DNA from: Clostridia bacterium
GTDB taxonomy: Bacteria; Bacillota; Clostridia; Christensenellales; Aristaeellaceae
Assembly (NCBI GenBank): GCA_017537105.1
Contig: JAFWBZ010000272.1
Location: forward strand, 1 to 6,479
Direction: 5' to 3'
Length of the DNA stretch: 6,479 nucleotides
The notes beneath the pieces were generated by a model. It saw nothing but the letters and a program-made list of their open reading frames with translations. It had not been told where the DNA came from and did not search any database. Shown in pieces: positions 1 to 5,658 of the stretch (position 1 is its first letter; each line of letters starts with the position of its first letter). Position numbers and translations under genes: made by a program.

Positions 1-125
1 CCCCGGTAGCCCGTGAAGCTGTAGAACATGCACATCACCAGCGGATAGACGATGAATGCCGTATAAAAGAACAGCAGCGGCGCCACGAACATCCAGAACC
101 GCTTCTTCGTGTAGATGTGCTTCGT
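1..125 (-). CDS. Carbohydrate ABC transporter permease, MalF/CUT1 type, N-terminal part (runs off window)
   Basis: Only the first 41 codons are present; the rest lies beyond position 1. The translation has a short basic cytoplasmic head (KKRF at residues 7-10), then a hydrophobic segment from about residue 13 to 35 containing FVAPLLFFYTAFIVYP, then FYSFTGYR. This is the usual start of the first inner-membrane permease in CUT1 sugar importers (MalF/UgpA-like). It follows the binding-protein gene on the same strand, as expected for this operon type. A strong Shine-Dalgarno GGAGGAGGG at 132-140 sits six bases before codon ACG (123-125), and an in-frame TGA lies just upstream at 141-143, so no ATG, GTG or TTG is available at the expected place. 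The first in-frame ATG is codon 12 (90-92), which would cut off the cytoplasmic head and lacks a good ribosome site. I annotate from ACG. Family assignment is fairly safe; the start is uncertain. Confidence 0.8.
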
Positions 126-131
126 AACGCT

Positions 132-140
132 CCCTCCTCC
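132..140 (-). promoter_or_regulatory. Shine-Dalgarno site of the permease, pointing to an ACG start
   Basis: On the minus strand the purine run GGAGGAGGG occupies 140-132. It lies six bases before ACG at 125-123, the normal spacing for initiation. No other reading frame starting here gives a plausible protein, so this site decides the permease start despite the unusual codon. Confidence 0.6.
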
Positions 141-218
141 TCATCCCGGGGCAAAGCAGGCGCTCCGCGTCCGTCCCTGACAGCCCGTCCGCGAATCGCT
201 CCAACATTCAATGAAAGG

Positions 219-247
219 GTCCGGCGGCACGGGTTGCACCGCCGGAC
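219..247 (-). other. Intercistronic hairpin between binding-protein and permease genes
   Basis: GTCCGGCGG at 219-227 and CCGCCGGAC at 239-247 form a perfect nine-base stem around an 11-base loop. It begins 33 bases past the binding-protein stop codon. No run of T follows on the minus strand, so it is unlikely to be a full intrinsic terminator. Such hairpins after a binding-protein gene (as between malE and malF) commonly protect the upstream message from 3' decay or weaken readthrough, giving more binding protein than permease. That role is inferred; the stem itself is seen. Confidence 0.65.
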
Positions 248-279
248 GTCCGTGTGTGGGTCCTGCAGAGAGGATCGCG

Positions 280-1569
280 TCAGCTCTGCATGTTGCTCTG
301 CCAGTCCGCCAGGAACTGCATCGCGCCGTCGATGTCGGTGGCGCCGGTGATGATGGCGGTGACGGCGTTGCGGTAGGGCGCTTTGATGGAGGCGTCGTAC
401 CAGGCCTGGCACTGGTCAGGTACGCTGTAGGCGTCGGAAGAGATAGCGTCGAAGATGGTGACCATGAAGGGATCCAGCGCGGCGGGATCCACATAGCTCA
501 GGTCGGTGGCCGGGATGGTGCCGCCCTCCCACAGCGCGGCGGTGCCGTCGCCGGAGGTCAGGAAGCGGATCCACTCCTTGACGGCCTCCAGCTTGGCCTC
601 GTCCTGCTCCACACAGCTGCCCACATACACGTTCCAGCCGTAGGTGCGCAGGCCAACGGTCTTGTCCACCTGGGAGTCGGGGAACTGGGGACCAAAGTTG
701 AACACGAACTTGTCCGCGTGCTCGGAGGCGTCCAGCTCGGCCACGAAGGAGGTGGCGAAGCAGTACATTGCGGCGTCGCCGTTCAGGAAGGAGGCCTTCG
801 CCTCATCGTTGGAGGTGTAGGATACGGCATCGCCGTAGGCGCCGGTGGCGGCGATCTCCGCGATGCGCTCCAGGGTCTTGCGGTAGGCCTCGTTGGAGAA
901 GAAGTCCTCCTCGCCCGCGGTCAGGCGGTCGCACATGGCCTTGTCCACGCCGTACTGGCAGAACAGCGCATGGTAGCCCCAGATGGCCCAGATGTCGGTG
1001 GCACCGTGGGCGATTGCCCGCACGCCGTTATCCGTCAGCACCTTGCAGACATTGATGAAGTCATCGAAGGTCTCCGGAACCTCCAGGCCGTACTGGCCCA
1101 GGATCTCGGTGTTGTAGGCCCAGCCCTGAACCTCGGCCATGTAGGGGATGGCCCAATAGCCGTCCACAGCCTCGTTGGCGAAGTCCAGCGCGTCGGTCTT
1201 GTAGTTGTCCTTGATCTCGGCCACGATGTCGTCCAGCGGCAGGATCACACCCGTGCCCGCCCACTGCTTGACGTAGCCGTAGCTGATGTTCATCAGGTCC
1301 GGCAGGTTGTTCACCGTGGCGGCCATCTGGAACTTGGAGTTGTAGTCGTCGGAGTTGCCGCCGATGGGAACCAGGTCGAGCTTGATGTTCGGATGGGATT
1401 CCATGAACTTCTGCGCCGCGATGACGATGCCGCTTTGCTCCGCCGCGCCGGCCTCCAGGTCGTTGCAGGGCAGCCAGTACGTCAGCGTGACGGGCTCGGC
1501 GCTCTCCGCGAAGGCGGTCGAGGCGAGCAGCATTGCCAGTGCCAGGAGACAGACCAGAACACGTTTCAT
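280..1569 (-). CDS. Extracellular solute-binding protein of a CUT1-type sugar ABC importer
   Basis: A 429-residue protein, the usual size for family 1 (MalE-like) sugar-binding proteins. The start ATG (1567-1569) has AAGGAGG at 1579-1585 nine bases upstream; the reading frame extends 25 codons further, but that extension overlaps the operator and the 5' leader. Residues 1-21 form a classical signal peptide: basic MKR, a hydrophobic core to about residue 18, and an AFA/ES cleavage site. There is no lipobox cysteine after the core, so the mature protein looks secreted or periplasmic rather than a lipoprotein. The mature part begins VTLTYW, followed by the typical pattern of an FMESHPNIKLDLV strand, a DLMN segment and an aromatic-rich cleft (GYWAIPYM, GWAYN, DIWAIWGYH, YGWNVYVG), which suggests stacking against a sugar. 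It is the first gene of the minus-strand operon with the permease downstream, and it is probably induced by its ligand through the operator at 1629-1644. The ligand is not determinable from sequence. Confidence 0.9.
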   Translation of the reverse strand: MKRVLVCLLALAMLLASTAFAESAEPVTLTYWLPCNDLEAGAAEQSGIVIAAQKFMESHPNIKLDLVPIGGNSDDYNSKFQMAATVNNLPDLMNISYGYVKQWAGTGVILPLDDIVAEIKDNYKTDALDFANEAVDGYWAIPYMAEVQGWAYNTEILGQYGLEVPETFDDFINVCKVLTDNGVRAIAHGATDIWAIWGYHALFCQYGVDKAMCDRLTAGEEDFFSNEAYRKTLERIAEIAATGAYGDAVSYTSNDEAKASFLNGDAAMYCFATSFVAELDASEHADKFVFNFGPQFPDSQVDKTVGLRTYGWNVYVGSCVEQDEAKLEAVKEWIRFLTSGDGTAALWEGGTIPATDLSYVDPAALDPFMVTIFDAISSDAYSVPDQCQAWYDASIKAPYRNAVTAIITGATDIDGAMQFLADWQSNMQS

Positions 1570-1628
1570 GTGAATTTTCCTCCTTGATTCTATCTGCACG
1601 GGTCGCCCCGTACGCATCTCCCAAAGAT

Positions 1629-1644
1629 ATGCAAGCGGTTGCAT
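1629..1644 (-). promoter_or_regulatory. LacI-family / cre-type operator over the binding-protein transcription start
   Basis: ATGCAAGCGGTTGCAT is a near-perfect palindrome: six-base arms ATGCAA and TTGCAT around GCGG, with the central CG typical of LacI/GalR operators. It also fits the loose cre pattern WTGNAANCGNWNNCW. It sits immediately downstream of the -10 box at 1649-1654, so the predicted start site (about 1642) lies inside it, a position where a bound repressor would block initiation. A dedicated LacI-type sugar regulator and global CcpA are both possible; the sequence does not separate them. Confidence 0.7.
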
Positions 1645-1648
1645 TTAT

Positions 1649-1677
1649 ATGATACCACAACGGCTCTCAGAATGCAA
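1649..1677 (-). promoter_or_regulatory. Sigma-A type promoter of the ABC transporter operon
   Basis: On the minus strand, -35 TTGCAT (1677-1672) and -10 TATCAT (1654-1649) are separated by exactly 17 bases. An A/T-rich tract at about 1678-1705 directly upstream resembles an UP element. The predicted start near 1642 gives a leader of about 70 bases before the ATG at 1569. Confidence 0.75.
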
Positions 1678-1718
1678 GTATTGATTATATATTCTTTAAT
1701 TTTTATTCACTATGCACG

Positions 1719-1745
1719 AAAAAAACAGCCCGTTTAAAGGCCTGT
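1719..1745 (-). terminator. Intrinsic terminator-like hairpin in the divergent intergenic region
   Basis: Read on the minus strand, ACAGGCC, a seven-base loop and GGGCTGT form a stem with one internal mismatch (1725-1745), followed at once by seven T (1725-1719). The shape is that of a weak rho-independent terminator. No minus-strand gene lies upstream of it in this window, so it would stop transcription entering from the antisense side of the plus-strand operon and insulate the transporter promoter. In the plus direction there is no T run. The stem is short, so confidence is moderate. Confidence 0.45.
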
Positions 1746-1798
1746 ATTTGCCTGATTTGCACAGATTTTTAATTATCCGGGAGTCGTCTGTGTGTTAT

Positions 1799-1816
1799 CG
1801 GTTGCATTTTCAACCG
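1799..1816 (+). promoter_or_regulatory. Inverted repeat overlapping the -35 box of the catabolic operon
   Basis: CGGTTG and CAACCG are perfect inverted six-base arms around CATTTT. The repeat covers the -35 box TTGCAT at 1802-1807. Its left side, CGGTTGCATTT (1799-1809), is identical to 1636-1646, which spans half of the operator at the divergent promoter. This makes it a candidate second binding site for the same regulator, though without the central CG of the first site. Confidence 0.5.
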
Positions 1817-1830
1817 TGACATGGTATAAT
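1802..1830 (+). promoter_or_regulatory. Sigma-A type promoter of the four-gene catabolic operon
   Basis: -35 TTGCAT (1802-1807), a 17-base spacer and a consensus -10 TATAAT (1825-1830). Initiation is expected at about 1836-1838, giving a leader of roughly 22 bases before the ATG at 1859. The strong -10 box rules out the ATG at 1829, which lies inside it. Confidence 0.8.
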
Positions 1831-1858
1831 GGATTGGGATGCGAAAAGGGGGATCCAT

Positions 1859-2650
1859 ATGAGTGGGAAGAGGACGGGGCCCATCGAGCCCTTCCGACTC
1901 TGGAACAACGTCTGTTTCGTGGGGAGCCAAGCGGTCTCCGTCCACCTAATCGACACCGGCGACGGCCTTCTGCTGATCGACACCGGCTATCCCTTCATGC
2001 GCGATGAGATCGTGCGGAACATTCGCAGCCTGGGCTTCGATCCCGCCGACGTACGGGGGATCCTCCACAGCCACGGGCATTACGACCACTATGGAAATAC
2101 CCTCTATCTGAAAGCCCTCAGCGGCGCGGAGACCTGGATCAGCCGGATCGACAACGAGATCATCAACGGGCGCCGGGATCTGTCCTGGGCCGTTGAACTT
2201 GGATATGAGCGTCTGGAGCCCTTCGACTGCGACCACCTGCTGGAGGACGGCGACGTGGTAGCGCTGGGCGATGTGCGTATCCGTTGCCGCCTGGCGCCGG
2301 GGCACACGGAGGGCACACTGGCCTTCTTCTTTGAATCGGGAGGCATGCGCCTGGCCATGCACGGCGGCGTGGGCCTGAACAGCATGGCCGCCTCCTTCCT
2401 GGCCGCGCGCGACCTGCCCAGGGACCTGCCCGAGCGCTTCCGGGAGAGCCTCCACGCCCTGAAGGCAGAGTCTGTGGACATCGTCCTGGGCAATCATCCC
2501 GAGCAAAGTGACACGGAAGCCAAGGCCGAAAGGCTGCGCGCCGGCGACCTCCGGGCGTTTGTGGACCCTGGCGAATGGCCGCGCTTTCTGGATGCGTGCG
2601 AGGCCCGGCTGGATGAAATGCTGGCCCGGGAGCGGGCGGAAAGGAGCTGA
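1859..2650 (+). CDS. Metallo-beta-lactamase-fold hydrolase (B3-like metal site)
   Basis: A 263-residue MBL-fold protein. The ATG at 1859 is preceded by AAGGGGG (1846-1852) at six bases and lies just downstream of the predicted transcription start; the in-frame ATG at 1829 falls within the -10 box and is rejected. The metal motif HGHYDH (H72, H74, D76, H77) follows a typical LLLIDTGYP strand (D41), with further likely ligands H149 (PGHTEGT) and H213 (GNHPEQ). The motif-4 position, usually a bridging Asp in glyoxalase II-like members, reads HGGVGLNS (about 168-175) with no Asp, as in subclass B3-like enzymes where zinc 2 is held by D and two H. The family hydrolyses esters, lactones, thioesters or amides. 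As first gene of a sugar-acid-type operon, a lactonase or ester-cleaving role is plausible but inferred. There is no signal peptide, so it is cytoplasmic. The stop codon lies six bases before the next start. Confidence 0.85.
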   Translation: MSGKRTGPIEPFRLWNNVCFVGSQAVSVHLIDTGDGLLLIDTGYPFMRDEIVRNIRSLGFDPADVRGILHSHGHYDHYGNTLYLKALSGAETWISRIDNEIINGRRDLSWAVELGYERLEPFDCDHLLEDGDVVALGDVRIRCRLAPGHTEGTLAFFFESGGMRLAMHGGVGLNSMAASFLAARDLPRDLPERFRESLHALKAESVDIVLGNHPEQSDTEAKAERLRAGDLRAFVDPGEWPRFLDACEARLDEMLARERAERS

Positions 2651-2656
2651 TCGCCA

Positions 2657-3721
2657 ATGACCCTCTCCTGTGAACGCCTCCGGCAGTACTGCGCCGATGC
2701 CCTGACGCGCTGCGGCGTGCGAGAGGACGACGCCCGGAACACCGCCGCCGTGCTGGTGAGCGCAGACATGCGGGGCATCCACTCCCACGGCGTCGTGCGC
2801 ATGATCGGCTATGTGAACTGCCTGAAGAGCGGCGGGGTCCGGGCGGATGCCGTCCCCAGGATCTGCCGGGAGAGCGCCGTCTCCGCCCTGGTCGACGCGG
2901 ACCGCGGGCTGGGCATTCCCGCCACGCTGTTCGCCGTGGAGATTGCCCGGCAGAAAGCGCTGGAGTGCGGCGTTGCTGTGGTGAACGTGTTCAACAGCCA
3001 CCATCACGGCGCCTGCGGCTGGTACAGCCAGCAGCTGGCCGACGCGGGGCTGATGGCCGCCGTCATGTCCACCGGGGACGTGATCATGGCGCCCTCGGGC
3101 GGCGCAGGCCGGGCCATTGGCAACAACCCCTTTTCCTATGCGCTGCCGGCAGGCCGCTACCGGGCCGTGTGCTACGACGTAGCCATGAGCGCCGTCGCCG
3201 CGGGCAAGATCTCCATCGCCGCCGCGCAGGGAGAGCGCATTCCCCTGGGCTGGCTGCTGGATCCCTCCGGCCTGCCCACCACCGACCCCGCGGACTACGA
3301 CCGGGGCGGCGCGCTGGTACCCTTCAGCGGGCACAAAGGCTACGGCCTGGCCATCATGGTGGAGGCCTTCGCAGGCCTGCTGTCCGGCGGCGCGATGCTT
3401 TCGGACATCCACGCCTGGAACTGCGACCCGGGCACCAGCGGAAACGTGGGCCATCAGATCATCGCCATGAACCCTGCCCTGCTGAACCCCGGGGTCGACC
3501 TCGCCGCCCGCGTGGAGGCGATGATCGAGCAGCTCGCCGCCGCGGAGAAGGCCCCCGGCACCCAGCGAATCCTCTATCCGGGCCAGCTGGAGCAGGAGCG
3601 GGAGCGGGCGGCCATGGAGCACGGCCTGGACCTGCCGGACGCCGCGCTGGACGCCCTGAGGGCCGTGTCCGAGGCGTGCGGCCCAACTCTTGACATGGAA
3701 TCCATGCGGTTTGAGGAGTGA
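2657..3721 (+). CDS. Ldh2-family NAD(P)-dependent 2-hydroxyacid dehydrogenase
   Basis: A 354-residue protein of the malate/L-lactate dehydrogenase type 2 family, which includes L-sulfolactate (ComC), ureidoglycolate (AllD) and 2,3-diketo-L-gulonate (YiaK) enzymes and is unrelated to Rossmann-fold LDHs. Seen motifs, in order: SHGVVR (H44, R48), the NSHHHG segment with probable catalytic H116 where relatives read SNHFG, the nucleotide-binding stretch GRAIGNNPFSYALP (151-164; GTNP in most relatives), DVAMSAVAAGKI (174-185, usually DxATSxxAxGK), GWLLDPSG, PTTDP, and GHKGYGLAIMVE (225-236). The length is normal. AAGGAG (2641-2646) lies ten bases before the ATG and overlaps the end of the hydrolase gene, implying coupled translation. 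It probably interconverts a 2-hydroxy and a 2-keto acid; substrate, direction and NAD versus NADP cannot be read off. It is cytoplasmic. Confidence 0.88.
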   Translation: MTLSCERLRQYCADALTRCGVREDDARNTAAVLVSADMRGIHSHGVVRMIGYVNCLKSGGVRADAVPRICRESAVSALVDADRGLGIPATLFAVEIARQKALECGVAVVNVFNSHHHGACGWYSQQLADAGLMAAVMSTGDVIMAPSGGAGRAIGNNPFSYALPAGRYRAVCYDVAMSAVAAGKISIAAAQGERIPLGWLLDPSGLPTTDPADYDRGGALVPFSGHKGYGLAIMVEAFAGLLSGGAMLSDIHAWNCDPGTSGNVGHQIIAMNPALLNPGVDLAARVEAMIEQLAAAEKAPGTQRILYPGQLEQERERAAMEHGLDLPDAALDALRAVSEACGPTLDMESMRFEE

Positions 3722-3725
3722 TATT

Positions 3726-4487
3726 GTGAACAAAAGCGAAATGCTGATCGAAAAACTGCGTCGGCGGGAGAAGGTCATCGGCACCACGATGATCATGCTG
3801 CCCGATCCCATCCTGGTCGAAAAGATGCTGGACCCGCGGCTGGACTTTGTGCTGATGGACGCAGAGCATGGGCGCTTCGACACGCAGAACGTCATTCCCA
3901 TGCTGCACACCTGCAGGATGCTGGGCATTCCCGGTTTCGTCCGGGTACAGGACAGCCAGTACCACCTGATCGCCAAGGCGATCGACATGGGCGCCGACGG
4001 CGTGATGATCCCCCGGGTGGAGACGCCGGAACAGCTGCGCGTGGTGGTGGACGCGGTGCGCTTCGGCCCCGTGGGGCGCAAGGGCGCGGGCGGCTACGCC
4101 CAGTTCTACCCCGGCGAGAGCTTCGAGCACTTCCAATGCAGCCGCATGGTGTTCATCCAGATCGAATCCAGGAAGGGCATCGACCATCTGCCGGAGATCC
4201 TCGAAGGCTATGGCGAACACATCGACGGCGTCATCATCGGCCCCAACGACATGTCCGTCATGCTTGGCACGCCCTTCGACTGCAAGAGCGCCGTGATGGA
4301 GGCCGCCGTGAAGGAGGTCTTCGACATCAGCGCGCGCTGGGGCAAATCCTGCGGCATCTTCTGCAACGACGCCGCGGACGCCGCCCACTACCGCGCCATG
4401 GGCGCAAACGTGCTCTGGACCGCCAGCGACATGCAGTTCTACTGCCGGGGCTTCGGCGAGACCATGAGCGAACTGGAAAACTTGTGA
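3726..4487 (+). CDS. HpcH/HpaI-family class II (metal-dependent) pyruvate aldolase
   Basis: A 253-residue protein, the family norm, beginning with GTG at 3726 and with GAGGAG (3713-3718) seven bases upstream. The in-frame ATG at 3690 would overlap the upstream gene by 32 bases and has no ribosome site. Motifs of the HpcH/GarL/RhmA aldolases are all present: FVLMDAEHGRFD (E47, catalytic-type H48), FVRVQD (R73, carboxylate/enolate binding), AIDMGADGVMIPRVET, a GPVGRKGAGGY loop (114-124), QIES (Q145, metal ligand E147) and IGPNDMSVMLG (D175, second acidic metal ligand; usually GPADLSxSLG). The reaction class is reversible aldol cleavage of a 2-keto-3-deoxy (4-hydroxy-2-oxo) acid to pyruvate and an aldehyde. 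In this operon the substrate would be the product of the preceding hydrolytic or redox steps. Only four bases separate it from the dehydrogenase stop. Confidence 0.88.
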   Translation: MNKSEMLIEKLRRREKVIGTTMIMLPDPILVEKMLDPRLDFVLMDAEHGRFDTQNVIPMLHTCRMLGIPGFVRVQDSQYHLIAKAIDMGADGVMIPRVETPEQLRVVVDAVRFGPVGRKGAGGYAQFYPGESFEHFQCSRMVFIQIESRKGIDHLPEILEGYGEHIDGVIIGPNDMSVMLGTPFDCKSAVMEAAVKEVFDISARWGKSCGIFCNDAADAAHYRAMGANVLWTASDMQFYCRGFGETMSELENL

Positions 4488-4500
4488 CGGGAGAAGAGCC

Positions 4501-5460
4501 ATGAAGATCGTTGTTCTCGACAGGCCGCTGGAGATGCCGGGCGAGCTGGACTGGAGCGCACTGGACGGGCTGGGCAGCGTGGTCTACTACGATCGTACGC
4601 CTCCGGAAGAGGTGCCGGAGCGCATCGGTGACGCGGAGATCGTGCTGCTGAACAAGGCGGAGCTACGCTCGGACGCCATCGCCCGCTGCCCCTCCCTGCG
4701 GTTCATCAGCGTGATCGGCACCGGCTACAATACGGTGGACGTGGACGCCGCGGCGGCGCGGGGCATCCCGGTTTCCAACGTGCCCAACTACGGCACGGAG
4801 GCCATCGGCCAGCACGCCATCGCTCTGCTGCTGGAGATCACCAACCACGTGGCGCACCACGACGCGGAGGTGCGCAAGCTGCGCCGCAGCGGCGAGCGGG
4901 ACTGGTGCTTCTGGGACTACCCCATGATCGAGCTGGCGGGCAAGACCCTGGGCATCGTCGGCCTGGGGCGGGTGGGAACCACCACCGCGCGGGCGGCCCA
5001 CGCCTTCGGCATGCACGTCGTCGCCTGCGATGCCGTCCGGCGTCCGGACATGGCTTCCTATGTGGAATACGTCTCCCTGGAGGAGCTGTTCGCGCGTTCC
5101 GACGTGATCTGCCTGCACTGTCCCCTCTTCCCGGAGACGGAGGGTATGATCGACTCCGCCGCCATCGCGCAGATGAAGGACGGGGTCATTCTGATCAACA
5201 ACAGCCGGGGCGGCCTGGTGCGGGACGCGGACCTCGCCGAGGCACTGGCCTCGGGCAAGGTGAGCGCCGCGGGTTTGGACACCGTTGCCATCGAACCGAT
5301 CCAGCCCGACAACCCGCTGCTGTCCGCGCCGAACGTGTTCTTCACGCCCCACATCAGCTGGGCGGCGCTGGAGTGCCGGCGGAGGCTGAAGGACATGGCC
5401 ATCGACAACGTGCGCGCCTTTATCAACGGCGCGCCGCAGAACGTGGTCAACCGCGTGTAG
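4501..5460 (+). CDS. D-isomer-specific 2-hydroxyacid dehydrogenase (hydroxypyruvate/glycerate dehydrogenase-like)
   Basis: A 319-residue protein of normal length. The ATG at 4501 follows a GGAGAAGAG site, 13 bases after the aldolase stop. The N-terminal half carries the catalytic-domain strand VIGTGYNTVDV and SNVPNYGTEAIGQHAI. The Rossmann motif GLGRVG (154-159) is followed by D177 at the end of the second strand, favouring NAD over NADP. The catalytic triad of the family is intact: R236 in NNSRGG, E265 in VAIEP, H284 in TPHISW. The opening MKIVVLDRP and YDRTPPEEV resemble glycerate dehydrogenases (HprA-type), so reduction of hydroxypyruvate or a related 2-keto acid to the D-hydroxy acid is the most likely activity; erythronate-, lactate- or sulfolactate-type substrates remain possible. 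It is last in the operon and just upstream of the terminator at 5477-5531. Paired with the Ldh2 enzyme, it could invert 2-hydroxyacid stereochemistry. Confidence 0.88.
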   Translation: MKIVVLDRPLEMPGELDWSALDGLGSVVYYDRTPPEEVPERIGDAEIVLLNKAELRSDAIARCPSLRFISVIGTGYNTVDVDAAAARGIPVSNVPNYGTEAIGQHAIALLLEITNHVAHHDAEVRKLRRSGERDWCFWDYPMIELAGKTLGIVGLGRVGTTTARAAHAFGMHVVACDAVRRPDMASYVEYVSLEELFARSDVICLHCPLFPETEGMIDSAAIAQMKDGVILINNSRGGLVRDADLAEALASGKVSAAGLDTVAIEPIQPDNPLLSAPNVFFTPHISWAALECRRRLKDMAIDNVRAFINGAPQNVVNRV

Positions 5461-5476
5461 GAGCGGACAAACCACA

Positions 5477-5531
5477 GGGACGGCTCCCGTGGCCATCGTC
5501 AATGGCGCGGGAGGCCGCCCCTTTCGTTTTT
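5477..5531 (+). terminator. Rho-independent terminator of the catabolic operon
   Basis: A long imperfect stem begins 16 bases after the last stop codon: 5477-5496 pairs with 5502-5521 around a five-base loop, with a few mismatches or single-base bulges. It is followed by TTTCGTTTTT (5522-5531). This is a convincing operon end. Confidence 0.85.
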
Positions 5532-5567
5532 GGAAGGCAACCCCTCTGCACCCGCCGGAAAAACCGG

Positions 5568-5596
5568 TTGCCAGCGGGGCGCAATTCCGATATAAC
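5568..5596 (+). promoter_or_regulatory. Candidate promoter for the broken sensor gene
   Basis: -35 TTGCCA (5568-5573), a 17-base spacer and -10 TATAAC (5591-5596). The start would lie about 55 bases before the ATG at 5659. Both boxes deviate from consensus in one or two positions, so it is a candidate only. Confidence 0.45.
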
Positions 5597-5616
5597 GGCA
5601 AAAACGGAATGCCGTT
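5594..5616 (+). other. Hairpin at the start of the sensor leader
   Basis: AACGGCA (5594-5600) and TGCCGTT (5610-5616) form a perfect seven-base stem with a nine-base loop. It overlaps the -10 box and predicted start, so it may be an operator or a 5' mRNA stem. No T run follows, so it is not a terminator. Confidence 0.4.
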
Positions 5617-5658
5617 CATCCATCGACCGCGCTGCGTAGGACAGAGGGCAGATCACCC

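Noticed and set aside
211..1587. Long plus-strand open frame over the binding-protein gene (and a similar minus-strand one over 1946-4081)
   Set aside because: Shadow frames of GC-rich coding DNA: Gly/Val/His- or Pro/Arg/His-rich translations with no domain pattern, opposite well-supported genes.
1829..1858. Upstream ATG for the MBL hydrolase
   Set aside because: It lies inside the -10 box TATAAT of the operon promoter and so is not transcribed; the ATG at 1859 has a proper ribosome site.
3690..3725. Upstream ATG for the aldolase
   Set aside because: It would overlap the preceding gene by 32 bases without a ribosome site, while GTG at 3726 has GAGGAG at the right spacing.
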